Below, piece after piece: positions 9,375 through 18,256 of a stretch of 49,927 bases of DNA (within the stretch, counting starts at the first letter, position 1; each line of letters opens with the position of its first letter). The stretch lies in contig CABVRW010000026.1 in assembly GCA_902500785.1 (NCBI GenBank), forward strand, positions 1 through 49,927. The letters are read 5' to 3'. The DNA is from an uncultured Nitrospira sp. (lineage in GTDB: Bacteria > Nitrospirota > Nitrospiria > Nitrospirales > Nitrospiraceae). The notes under the pieces are model-generated. The model was not told where the DNA came from. It saw only the letters and a list, made by a program, of their open reading frames with translations, and searched no databases. The position numbers and the translations under genes are program-made.

Positions 9375-9845
9375 TCAAGCACTGCTCCAAACCGGGGTCG
9401 CAAGCCCTGCCTTTCAGGACATATTGGGGGGGAACCAAATCAACAGCTCGCCCATCCGTTGCCAAGTCTCTAACCAGAAACGCTTGAGGCACTCTTGTCC
9501 GTTCGCGACAAACCTGCCACAGACCGACGGCCCGCACCTCTCTCGGCATTTTCACATAACTGTTTGTTCTGGAAAGACAAACACCTCGCCTGGCCGTGAT
9601 CGAATTCCTGGCACCTACATTGCGTTAGAAGAAGCCGTGGTCGTGGGTCTTGCTTCAGGCACGTAACGAGGAGCGTCGACATCGAAAACCAGGGCCGGGT
9701 TGGGAAAACGTGGTACCAACACCAGGCTTCATGACAACTTCTATCAACGGATGATCAGACGGTGCGCTACTCTCTCAGCAAGATCAGCATGGCGAAAGAC
9801 AAGAAGCACTCGCGAGACCAGCCGACCGCAAGATAGAATGAGACC
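9375..9845. other. Intergenic region without a recognisable gene
   Basis: About 470 bp between the rpmH promoter and the transpeptidase-like gene. The only structure found is a 7-bp perfect inverted repeat, TGTTTGT (9561-9567) and ACAAACA (9577-9583), with a 9-nt loop. It could be an operator or a weak hairpin. No DnaA-box cluster or AT-rich unwinding element was seen, although this position beside rpmH is where oriC/dnaA lie in many genomes. Confidence 0.5.
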
Positions 9846-11000
9846 ATGACGAAGCGTCTACCGCATATCATCTTTCGCACCGTGAACCACCTGGCTCTCG
9901 TCGGACTCCTGTCCATGAGCCTCGGCGGGTGCGTCGAAACGGTCCCGGATGAACTGGTGGAAGCCATCGAGAGCATCGATCGCGACCTCGTGACGCTCCG
10001 AGCATCCGACATCACACCCGAGGCCTATTCAAGATTTTCCCGCCAATGGATTGCGTTGCGGGCCAGAGTCCAGTCAGAAGAAAATATCGTCCGCTGGCCT
10101 TGGGAAAACAATGAGCTGGAGACCGACTTGGAAACCCTCCAGGTGGAGGGCACACAGCTTGTGGCCGTCGTTAATACTCGCCTTGATGCACAACGCACCG
10201 CCGCCGAAGCAAAATTAGCCAAAGTCGAACAACGGCTGCGCCTTCTGAACACGCGGGTCGGAGATATCGGCAGCCGTGTGGTGCTGGGCGAACACCCGCT
10301 CGAAACGGAGCTGCTCGTGAAGCAGGCTCGGCTCTTCCTTGAACAAGGACAGTTCGAATACGCAATTCGAGCCTCCGATCGCGCAGGGAAAATCCTGCTC
10401 ACGCAAACCTCGTTGCTGACCAATGAGTTGGGTCGCTATGCCGATGATGACCTCATCGCGGCGTGGAAGGAATCTGCGCAGCGAACCATTGACTCGACCC
10501 GAACCCATCGCACGCAAGCCATTGTGATCAGCAAGGCAGACCGAGTCTTAACGCTCTACAAGAACGGCCGGAAAATACTGACCTATCCGATCCGATTGGG
10601 GTCAAATGGAATCCGGGCGAAACAATACTACGGAGATGGCGCAACCCCTGAAGGTGAATATCGCATTCACCGCAAGCGTGGGTCGGGGCAGACCCCTTAC
10701 TTCCGCGCGCTCATTCTGGACTATCCCAATGCCGACGATCGACGCCGCTTCGAAGAAGCGCAGAAGGCGGGGTTGATCCCTAAGAGCCGCCATATGCCCG
10801 GTCTCATCCAACTCCACGGCATCGCGCAAGGCATTACGGACCAACCCTACGGCAGCATTCAGTTGGATAACCCGCAGATTGCCGCGTTGTTTGATCACGT
10901 CTCGGTTGGAACTCCCGTCACCATCGTCGGCGCGCTGGAGTCACAGAACTCCGTTTCTCTCGTGCTGGCCGATTTGGGCGATCAAGAAGAAGAGACCTAA
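9846..11000 (+). CDS. L,D-transpeptidase-like (YkuD) lipoprotein with Cys-to-Ser at the active site
   Basis: A 384-residue envelope protein. A signal peptide ends in the lipobox LGGC with the lipidated Cys at residue 29. A helical, coiled-coil-prone region (about 35-215) precedes a YkuD fold beginning at AIVISKADRVLTLYKNG, with the family strands TPEGEYRIHR and IQLHG (His 324). In active L,D-transpeptidases a later G-C motif carries the nucleophile; here the aligned residues are YGSIQLDN, with Ser 337 (codon AGC at 10854-10856) in place of Cys. The fold assignment is firm, but peptidoglycan cross-linking activity is doubtful. It may bind or regulate rather than catalyse. The gene stands alone before the pgi operon. 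Confidence 0.85.
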   Translation: MTKRLPHIIFRTVNHLALVGLLSMSLGGCVETVPDELVEAIESIDRDLVTLRASDITPEAYSRFSRQWIALRARVQSEENIVRWPWENNELETDLETLQVEGTQLVAVVNTRLDAQRTAAEAKLAKVEQRLRLLNTRVGDIGSRVVLGEHPLETELLVKQARLFLEQGQFEYAIRASDRAGKILLTQTSLLTNELGRYADDDLIAAWKESAQRTIDSTRTHRTQAIVISKADRVLTLYKNGRKILTYPIRLGSNGIRAKQYYGDGATPEGEYRIHRKRGSGQTPYFRALILDYPNADDRRRFEEAQKAGLIPKSRHMPGLIQLHGIAQGITDQPYGSIQLDNPQIAALFDHVSVGTPVTIVGALESQNSVSLVLADLGDQEEET

Positions 11001-11184
11001 GTAGCCTGCCTGCTCCTCCTGCCGGTGGATGTAACCAACCTCATCCATACCTCCCACTGAGTCAACTGCGCCGACGCAAGCCGTCTCCTTTCGTCATTAT
11101 TTGCCTTTTCCCACTCCCGAACCTAAGATACAAAAATTACGAGCTGCATCGATTCGTTCCTCCACCAAAGGAAGAGAGCGTGTT

Positions 11185-12888
11185 ATGCCGACCCGTCCCA
11201 CCCTATCTCACATATTGGACAACCCGACCATCAGCCGGACGTTTGACGACCTGGCCAGCAGCCACGCCATTGAACGCATCTGGACGCGCGACCACACGCT
11301 GTGGAAACCGAATCCGACTGAAATAGAAAACCGGCTAGGCTGGTTGACAGTCCTCGACCACATGCAGGACGGGCTGTCCGACTTGCGGACCTTTGCGCAG
11401 GCCGTCCGCGAGGCCCACACGACCGATGTCGTGCTCCTTGGAATGGGTGGCAGCAGCCTGGGCCCTGAGGTTTTTCGCTGCACCTTCGGCTCGGCAAAGG
11501 GCGCACCACGACTCTGGGTATTGGACTCCACCGTGCCGGGTTGGGTGGGCCAGGTCACCAAGATGATTCAACCGGCGCGGACGCTGTTTCTTGTCGCGAG
11601 CAAATCCGGCGGAACCATTGAGGTCATGTCTTTGCTGGCCCACTTCTGGGAGCTCGTTCATCGCACCAAGGGAAATCGAGGCGGAGCACAGTTTGTCGCC
11701 ATTACCGATCCCGGCACGGGACTGGAGAAGCTCGCGCGGGAACGCGGATTTTGGCGAACATTCACCAATCCGCCGGACATCGGTGGACGTTATTCCGTGC
11801 TCTCCTATTTCGGTCTGGTTCCCGCCGCTTTGCTGGGACTCGACGTGGGAAAACTCCTCGGGCGAGCCCTCGCCATGCGTGAGGCCTGTCGACTCACCAC
11901 CTCACCCAAAGACAATCCGGGAGCCGCTCTGGGAGGCATGATGGCCGCAATGGTCCGAGCAGGCCGGGATAAGGTCACCCTGCTTACCTCGCCCGCGCTC
12001 AATTCCTTCGGACTCTGGGTGGAGCAACTGCTCGCCGAAAGCACCGGAAAGGAAGGGACCGGTGTTGTCCCCGTGGCCGGAGAACCTCTGGCCGCACCGG
12101 TCGCCTATGGAACCGATCGGGTTTTCGTCTGTCTTCGACTCAAGGGTGATCGAAATGCCTCCTTGGATCGAACCGTCATCGCCCTGCAACGGGCGGGGCA
12201 TCCCGTGTTTCGATTGAACCTGATGGATCGGTATGATCTGGGCGGGGAATTTTTCCGCTGGGAGTTCGCTACCGCGGTTGCGGGCCACGTGCTCGGCATC
12301 CATCCGTTCGATCAACCGAACGTGCAGGAAAGTAAGGACAACACCGCGCGCGTCTTACAAGACATGGCCACGCAGGGACGCGTGCCCTCCCTGCCGACAG
12401 TGACGCCCAAACAGGCGCTCACTCAATTGCTCGAACAGGCCGAGTCGAATCGATACCTGGCCATTCTGGCATACACCACTCCCACCCCTCAGTTGGACAC
12501 CGCACTACGAGCGCTGCGCAAGGCGGTGATGCTGCGACATCACATCGCCACCACGGCAGGGTATGGGCCCCGCTACCTCCATTCCACCGGACAACTCCAT
12601 AAAGGTGGTCCGAACAGCGGCCTGTTTCTCGAATTCGTCGACAACATGAAACCCGATATTCCGGTCCCTGAACAGTCCTATACGTTCGGCACCCTGGCCC
12701 AGGCACAGGCCATCGGCGATCTTCAATCGCTTCATACGCACCAACGCCCGGCAGTCCGTATCGCCCTCGGACCCAATCCTGTTCGCACGATTCGAAGCCT
12801 CGTGGCACTGCTCACACCGCCCAAGACCAGTCGCCGCAAACCCGCGGCAACCAAACGGCTTACACCTAAACGTCGCCCCCGCCATTGA
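11185..12888 (+). CDS. pgi: Glucose-6-phosphate isomerase
   Basis: A 567-residue phosphoglucose isomerase that interconverts glucose-6-P and fructose-6-P. It resembles the PGI half of bifunctional transaldolase/PGI proteins. The SIS-fold phosphate loop is seen in LVASKSGGTIEV, the PGI signature in DIGGRYSVLSYFGLVP, and the C-terminal catalytic region in YLHSTGQLHKGGPNSG. The tail is strongly basic (KTSRRKPAATKR and onward). The frame opens at a TTG at 11101, but ATG 11185 has GGAAGAGAG upstream and gives a normal start. It is the first gene of a packed operon: pgl begins one base after its stop. Confidence 0.92.
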   Translation: MPTRPTLSHILDNPTISRTFDDLASSHAIERIWTRDHTLWKPNPTEIENRLGWLTVLDHMQDGLSDLRTFAQAVREAHTTDVVLLGMGGSSLGPEVFRCTFGSAKGAPRLWVLDSTVPGWVGQVTKMIQPARTLFLVASKSGGTIEVMSLLAHFWELVHRTKGNRGGAQFVAITDPGTGLEKLARERGFWRTFTNPPDIGGRYSVLSYFGLVPAALLGLDVGKLLGRALAMREACRLTTSPKDNPGAALGGMMAAMVRAGRDKVTLLTSPALNSFGLWVEQLLAESTGKEGTGVVPVAGEPLAAPVAYGTDRVFVCLRLKGDRNASLDRTVIALQRAGHPVFRLNLMDRYDLGGEFFRWEFATAVAGHVLGIHPFDQPNVQESKDNTARVLQDMATQGRVPSLPTVTPKQALTQLLEQAESNRYLAILAYTTPTPQLDTALRALRKAVMLRHHIATTAGYGPRYLHSTGQLHKGGPNSGLFLEFVDNMKPDIPVPEQSYTFGTLAQAQAIGDLQSLHTHQRPAVRIALGPNPVRTIRSLVALLTPPKTSRRKPAATKRLTPKRRPRH

Positions 12889-12889
12889 C

Positions 12890-13672
12890 ATGCCGCGCCC
12901 GCCTGAACTTCACATTTTCTCTGATGCCCAGGAGCTGACCCGAGCGGCCGCAGGCCTCTTGCTGCACGTGGGTCGGCAAGCGATTGCCGATCGGAACCGT
13001 TTCCTCGTAGCGCTCTCAGGAGGCTCCACTCCGAAAGCCCTCTATGCGACTTTAACGAGCCCGGAATACGCAGGACAGCTGGACTGGAGCAAGGTGCACT
13101 TTTTCTTCGGTGATGAGCGCGCTGTACCGCCGACCCATGCCGACAGCAATTTCGCCATGGCCGACGCGATGTTGTTCGCCCCACTACACATCCCGTCGGC
13201 ACAGATTCACAGAATGCGCGGGGAAGACTCGCCTGAAACCGCCGCGGCTCAGTATGAAGACGGCCTTCGCCGCCTCATTGCGGTTGCGCCAGGACAATGG
13301 CCGGTGCTGGACCTCATCCTCCTAGGCATGGGTGACGATGGCCATACCGCATCCCTATTCCCAGGCTCGGTGTCCCTGACCGAACACGCTCGCTGGGTGG
13401 TCCCCAGCCGTTCTCCGCAAGGGACGCGAGCACGCATAACCCTCACCCTAGGTGTGCTCAATCACGCAAGTGTGATACTGTTCCTCGTCACTGGACTTAA
13501 CAAAGCCACGGTGGCACGAAATGTTCTGGAGCAGCGCCCCGGCGATCCCAGCCCCTATCCCGCTGCCCTCGTGCAGCCTGAGACAGGGCGAATGGTGTGG
13601 TATCTTGACCGCGCCGCGGCGTCCGAGTTGACTTTGACCGCACACGACTTGTCATCGCGAGAGGAACCATGA
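12890..13672 (+). CDS. pgl: 6-phosphogluconolactonase
   Basis: A 260-residue DevB/SOL-type lactonase that hydrolyses 6-phosphogluconolactone in the oxidative pentose phosphate pathway. Family blocks are visible: LVALSGGSTPKALYATL near residue 40, VHFFFGDERAVPPTHADSNF near 75, and LILLGMGDDGHTASLFPGS near 145. The ATG is one base after the pgi stop with no clear ribosome-binding site of its own, which implies coupling. Its stop overlaps the glk start as ATGA. Neither zwf nor gnd is in the window, so where the substrate comes from is not shown here. Confidence 0.95.
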   Translation: MPRPPELHIFSDAQELTRAAAGLLLHVGRQAIADRNRFLVALSGGSTPKALYATLTSPEYAGQLDWSKVHFFFGDERAVPPTHADSNFAMADAMLFAPLHIPSAQIHRMRGEDSPETAAAQYEDGLRRLIAVAPGQWPVLDLILLGMGDDGHTASLFPGSVSLTEHARWVVPSRSPQGTRARITLTLGVLNHASVILFLVTGLNKATVARNVLEQRPGDPSPYPAALVQPETGRMVWYLDRAAASELTLTAHDLSSREEP

Positions 13673-14754
13673 TTCTGGCAGGCGATATCGGAGGCACAAA
13701 AACAAACCTGGCCCTCTTCGACTGGACCACCGAGCGAGTCGAACCGGTTCGAGAGGATAGTTTTCACAGTGCGGACTATAAGACCCTCGAAGAAATCGTC
13801 GAGGAATTTCTCAGCGCGCCGCTACCCAAGCCGCCCGACGAAGAGGCTCTTGACGATGCGCCCGCCGAAGCGACCGCAGACACGGATACGAGCACACCAG
13901 AGCCGCCGCCCGAGCCCATTCAATTGACCGCGGCCTGCTTCGGTGTGGCAGGACCGGTGATCGACAACCGCTGCCGCACCACCAATCTTCCCTGGTTCAT
14001 TGAGGGAGCCGCCCTCGCAGAACGATTTGCCATCCCCCACGTGCGTCTCTTGAACGATCTCGAAGCCACAGCCCATGGCCTCCTCCTCCTGCATGCGGAT
14101 GAGATCGTGGTGCTGAATGCCGGCACTCCACCCAAGAAAAAACAGGCTCTGGCCCTGATCGCCGCCGGCACTGGACTCGGAGAATGCATTCTCTACTGGG
14201 ATGGAACACGCTACCGCCCCATGCCATCGGAAGGGGGTCATACGGATTTCGCCCCCAACAGCGACAGCGAGATCGACCTGCTTCGTCATCTGCGCGGCAG
14301 CTATCTCCATGTCAGTTACGAACGCATCGTCTCCGGTCCCGGCCTACATGCCATCTACGAATATCTCCGCGATACGAAGAAAAACGAGCCGACATGGCTG
14401 GCGGAAAAGATCAAGGCTGGAAATCCGGCTGCGGAAATCGCCGAGGCCGGCCTCAAGGGGCAGGCCGAGATCGCCACCCAGGCCCTGGATTTGTTCGCGT
14501 CGATTTATGGGGCAGAAGCCGGGAACCTGGCACTCAAAGCCCTCACCCTGGACGGGGTCTACGTCGCCGGAGGGATTGCCCCAAAGCTATTGAAGAAACT
14601 ACAAGACGGCTCTTTTATGCGCGGCTTCACGAACAAGGGCCGCTACAAACGGATCATGAGTCAGATTCCAGTGAAGCTGGTGATGAACGACAAAACTGCG
14701 CTGCTCGGCGCCGCCTCTATGGCGGCACAACTCACCTCCTCCGTATCATCATGA
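13669..14754 (+). CDS. glk: Glucokinase with an acidic, proline-rich insertion
   Basis: A 361-residue ATP-dependent glucokinase of the Glk type, which phosphorylates glucose to glucose-6-P. The phosphate-binding motif GDIGGTKT is at residues 5-12. Family blocks FGVAGPV, TNLPWF, LLNDLEATAHG, AAGTGLGEC and PSEGGHTDFAP follow in order. Residues about 51-84 form a low-complexity stretch rich in Pro, Glu, Asp and Ala that interrupts the N-terminal domain between two strands; it is absent from typical Glk and accounts for the extra length. GAGGAA precedes the ATG. Both ends overlap neighbours by ATGA. Confidence 0.92.
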   Translation: MILAGDIGGTKTNLALFDWTTERVEPVREDSFHSADYKTLEEIVEEFLSAPLPKPPDEEALDDAPAEATADTDTSTPEPPPEPIQLTAACFGVAGPVIDNRCRTTNLPWFIEGAALAERFAIPHVRLLNDLEATAHGLLLLHADEIVVLNAGTPPKKKQALALIAAGTGLGECILYWDGTRYRPMPSEGGHTDFAPNSDSEIDLLRHLRGSYLHVSYERIVSGPGLHAIYEYLRDTKKNEPTWLAEKIKAGNPAAEIAEAGLKGQAEIATQALDLFASIYGAEAGNLALKALTLDGVYVAGGIAPKLLKKLQDGSFMRGFTNKGRYKRIMSQIPVKLVMNDKTALLGAASMAAQLTSSVSS

Positions 14755-15452
14755 TTCCCTCATCCGATCTCGACTCCGAAAAACTGCAGGCAGCACTCAA
14801 AGCCACTGAGTATGTGCGTGACGGCATGGTCGTCGGACTTGGGACCGGCACCACGTCGAAGCATCTGATTATCGCCCTCGGCGAACGAGTTCGAGCGGGG
14901 TTGAAGATCAGAGCCGTGCCGACGTCTCACGACACCGCCGCCCTGGCAAGGCAATCCGGGATTCCCCTCATCGAATCCGATCATGCCTGGACGATCGATC
15001 TAGCCATCGACGGAGCCGACCAAGTCGATCCCGCATTGAATCTCGTGAAAGGCGGCGGAGGGGCTCTGCTCAAAGAAAAAATTGTCGCCGCAGCCGCCCA
15101 ACGCTTTATTGTGATGGTCGACCACACGAAACTCGCACCGGCACTCGGCGGCAGTTTCCCATTACCGATCGAAGTCGTGCCGTTCGGATGGGGTAGCACC
15201 GCACGACATATCGAACAGGCATCAGGAGGCAAGGCCGTCCTGCGCGAGCGCAACGGGACCGTGTTTCAGACCGAGGCCGGCCACGTGATCCTCGATCTGC
15301 ATATGCCGCCGATCGAAGACCCTGCCACACTCGAAATTGAACTCAACCAAATTCCCGGTATTGTTGAAACCGGGCTGTTTATCGGACGGACCAGCATCCT
15401 AATCGTCGGCCATGCACAGGGCGTCGACATTACACTTGCAGCGGAGCCATGA
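14751..15452 (+). CDS. rpiA: Ribose-5-phosphate isomerase A
   Basis: A 233-residue isomerase of the non-oxidative pentose phosphate pathway, converting ribulose-5-P and ribose-5-P. Diagnostic motifs are GLGTGTTSKH near residue 26, the catalytic region DGADQVDPALNLVKGGGGALLKEKI, and EVVPFGW. The ATG at 14751 overlaps the glk stop (ATGA). The reading frame stays open far upstream, but that part is only a shadow of glk. The 3' end makes another ATGA at 15449, where the aminopeptidase frame can begin. Confidence 0.96.
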   Translation: MIPSSDLDSEKLQAALKATEYVRDGMVVGLGTGTTSKHLIIALGERVRAGLKIRAVPTSHDTAALARQSGIPLIESDHAWTIDLAIDGADQVDPALNLVKGGGGALLKEKIVAAAAQRFIVMVDHTKLAPALGGSFPLPIEVVPFGWGSTARHIEQASGGKAVLRERNGTVFQTEAGHVILDLHMPPIEDPATLEIELNQIPGIVETGLFIGRTSILIVGHAQGVDITLAAEP

Positions 15453-15634
15453 GGGGGGAGCAGGCCGACCCTCCGGTGACACGCCGGGAGACGGCGTTGC
15501 TTGCCGCACGTATCTTCACCAACACGGTGATGTGGTTGGGCGCCTGGCACGGCACCGCAGCGCTTGTCTTCGCACCTGCGGCCTGGAGCCGCCCGACTCA
15601 ACCCCATAACCACCAACACCCTAAGAACAACACC

Positions 15635-18226
15635 ATGACTTCATCTATGACCACCCACGATCCCTACCGACTCCCGCGCCACGTCATCCCGTCTCATTAC
15701 GACTTGCGAATCGAGCCCGATCTCCCGTCACACTCGTTCACGGGGCATGAGGTCATCACGCTCGCGGTAACCGAACCGACCACTGAGGTCCTACTGAACG
15801 CCACCGACTTGACCGTCTCGGCCGCGACATTGTCCGGCGAAGAAGGTTCACCTCGCACCGGAACCGTGCAGATGGACGAAGCACAACAACGATGCCGCAT
15901 CACCTTCCGCTCGGTCATCCAACCCGGAGCATGGACATTGAGTCTCGCGTTTCGCGGGACCTTGAATGACAAATTGCGCGGCTTCTATCGCAGCAGCTAC
16001 AAGGATGAGCACGGTGTCGCACACCACCTGGCAGCGACCCAATTTGAAGCTACCGACGCGCGCCGCGCGTTTCCCTGTTGGGATGAGCCCCAATTCAAAG
16101 CGGTCTTCGCCGTCACCTTGGCGATCGATCCGACGCTCACGGCCATCTCAAATACCCGGATCGTGGATGATCGGCAGGAAGGCGGCAAACGAGTACTGCG
16201 CTTTGCGGAATCCATGAAGATGTCCACGTATCTCGTGGCCTTCATCGTCGGAAACCTCGAAGCCACAGCCCCGATCATGGCCCAGCAGACTCCGGTCCGT
16301 CTCTGGTCGGTGCCCGGGAAACAACACCTGACTCCCTTCGGACACGAGATCGCCGTCTACTCACTGAATTTCCTCGCCGACTACTACGGCATCCCCTATC
16401 CAGGCGACAAATTAGATCTGATCGCCATTCCCGATTTTGCCTCCGGAGCGATGGAAAACCTGGGCGCGATTACCTTCCGTGAAACGGCCTTATTGCTCGA
16501 CCAGCGCACGGCCACGCATGCGGAGCAGGGACGAATCGCCGACGTCGTCGCCCACGAGAATGCTCATATGTGGTTCGGCGACCTCGTGACGATGGTCTGG
16601 TGGAATGGGCTCTGGCTCAACGAAGCCTTCGCCACATTCATGGAAATGCTGGTCGTCGATGCCTGGAAACCGGAATGGGAGCGCTGGACGGCCTTTGGCG
16701 TATCTCGCGCCGCCGCCCTCTCGGTCGATGGTCTGCGGAGCACGAGACCGATTGAGTTCCCGGTGCGCGCGCCGAAGGAAGCCGAAGCCATGTTCGACGT
16801 CCTGACCTATGAGAAGGGTGCCTCCGTCTTGCGCATGCTGGAACAGCATATCGGCCCGACGGTCTTCAGAGACGGCGTCCGCCATTATCTCACCGCTCAT
16901 GCATATGGGAACGCAGAGACGACGGATCTGTGGGTCTCCCTCGCGCATGCCTCACAGCAAGATGTCCCTGCACTCATGAACGAATGGATCTTCTCTCCAG
17001 GCTACCCGCTGCTCTCGCTCGCCATCGATTCACCCTCCACCCTCATGGTCACGCAACGCCGCTTCACCTATGACGAGGACTCCTCGGCGACATCGCCAGG
17101 AGCGCCTACACCACTCTGGCACGTTCCGATTCAGTTGCGCATCAACTCCTCGCGGGGGGAGGAAACTCGACGCGTGTTACTCAGTGAGCGAGCAAGCCGC
17201 ATCCCGTTGCCCAAAGATTGGACATCGGTACTGGCTAATGAAGGTGGGCACGGGTTCTACCGTGTTCGCTATACCGCGGATCTCCTCACCGGCCTGCAAC
17301 AGACCGGCCTGTATACACTGGCTCCCGTCGAACGATTCAATCTCCTCAATGACACCTGGGCCGCCACGATCGCCGGAATGGTAACGCCCGAGGACTATCT
17401 CAGCTTGACCCAGCATTTCCGTGGGGAGCAAGATCCCCATGTCTGGGCCGTGATACTGGGCTCCTTCTCTACTATCAATCACCTGCTCACCGAAGAAGAT
17501 CGACCGCTGCTGGCTGCCGTCGTGCGCGATCGTCTCATTCCGACCTTCCGAAATCTGGGATGGACGCCACGTACCGATGAGCGGGAGCTGGTGAAGGAAT
17601 TGCGTGGCGACGTCATACGCGCCTTGGGCACGTTGGGCCGCGACCAGGACATCCAGGCCCAAGCCATCGACGCCTACACCACAGCGCATCAGCGGACACA
17701 ACCCCTTGATCCCAATGTCATTCCAGCACTCGTCTCCATTCTCGCCTTCACGGGCAATCAGGCTCGCTATGAAGAATTTCTCGACCGCTTCCACAAGGCC
17801 TCGACGCCGCAGGAAGAACGCCGCTATCTCTTTTCCCTCGCGGCCTTTCGGATACCCGAGCTGCTGGAACGCACCCTGGCAAAAACCCTGACCGACGAGA
17901 TCCGCACCCAAGATGCACCGTTCCTCGTCAGCAGCCTGCTGCACAATGTCTATATCCGGGAACAAGCCTGGGAATTTGTGAAAACCAACTGGGAGCGAAT
18001 GGACCGGCTGTTTCCCAAGAGTGGTCTGCGTCGAATGTGCGGGGGTATCACCGGCCTTTCAACTCCCGAATTGGAGCGGGACGTCAGAGAGTTCTTCACC
18101 TCTCGCAACATCGACCTTGGCGGAAAGACTCTGGAGCAGTACCTCGAGCAGTTGCATATCGCCGTCCGCTTTCGTGAACGCGACCGCGACGCCATTCGCG
18201 CAGCGCTGGCGCAGGCGGCTGCCTGA
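15635..18226 (+). CDS. M1-family aminopeptidase
   Basis: An 863-residue zinc aminopeptidase, related to PepN and puromycin-sensitive aminopeptidases, that removes N-terminal residues from peptides. The substrate-recognition motif GAMEN is at about residue 271. The zinc site HENAH is at 307-311, with the third ligand Glu 330 in NEAF. The C-terminal half matches the ERAP1-like helical domain. ATG 15635 fits the family, whose conserved region (YRLPRHVIPSHYDL) begins about ten residues in. It has no obvious ribosome-binding site. The frame also opens at 15449, forming ATGA with rpiA and adding a 62-residue leader with a hydrophobic, signal-peptide-like stretch. Location in the cell therefore remains uncertain. 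Confidence 0.93.
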   Translation: MTSSMTTHDPYRLPRHVIPSHYDLRIEPDLPSHSFTGHEVITLAVTEPTTEVLLNATDLTVSAATLSGEEGSPRTGTVQMDEAQQRCRITFRSVIQPGAWTLSLAFRGTLNDKLRGFYRSSYKDEHGVAHHLAATQFEATDARRAFPCWDEPQFKAVFAVTLAIDPTLTAISNTRIVDDRQEGGKRVLRFAESMKMSTYLVAFIVGNLEATAPIMAQQTPVRLWSVPGKQHLTPFGHEIAVYSLNFLADYYGIPYPGDKLDLIAIPDFASGAMENLGAITFRETALLLDQRTATHAEQGRIADVVAHENAHMWFGDLVTMVWWNGLWLNEAFATFMEMLVVDAWKPEWERWTAFGVSRAAALSVDGLRSTRPIEFPVRAPKEAEAMFDVLTYEKGASVLRMLEQHIGPTVFRDGVRHYLTAHAYGNAETTDLWVSLAHASQQDVPALMNEWIFSPGYPLLSLAIDSPSTLMVTQRRFTYDEDSSATSPGAPTPLWHVPIQLRINSSRGEETRRVLLSERASRIPLPKDWTSVLANEGGHGFYRVRYTADLLTGLQQTGLYTLAPVERFNLLNDTWAATIAGMVTPEDYLSLTQHFRGEQDPHVWAVILGSFSTINHLLTEEDRPLLAAVVRDRLIPTFRNLGWTPRTDERELVKELRGDVIRALGTLGRDQDIQAQAIDAYTTAHQRTQPLDPNVIPALVSILAFTGNQARYEEFLDRFHKASTPQEERRYLFSLAAFRIPELLERTLAKTLTDEIRTQDAPFLVSSLLHNVYIREQAWEFVKTNWERMDRLFPKSGLRRMCGGITGLSTPELERDVREFFTSRNIDLGGKTLEQYLEQLHIAVRFRERDRDAIRAALAQAAA

Positions 18227-18241
18227 CAAGAACGGCAGCCG
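18216..18241. terminator. GC-rich hairpin between convergent genes
   Basis: An 8-bp perfect stem, CGGCTGCC/GGCAGCCG, with a 10-nt loop containing the aminopeptidase stop codon. It lies in the 30-bp gap between convergent genes, a natural place for a bidirectional terminator. There is no T tract on either side, so intrinsic termination is uncertain. Confidence 0.4.
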
Positions 18242-18256
18242 TCATCACGACCGCCG

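Noticed and set aside
9375-9845. Replication origin (oriC)
   Set aside because: The position fits, but no DnaA-box cluster, AT-rich unwinding region or dnaA was found.
14184-14750. Upstream extension of the rpiA frame
   Set aside because: It overlaps glk in another frame and has Arg/Pro/Gly-rich shadow composition; rpiA homology starts at 14751.
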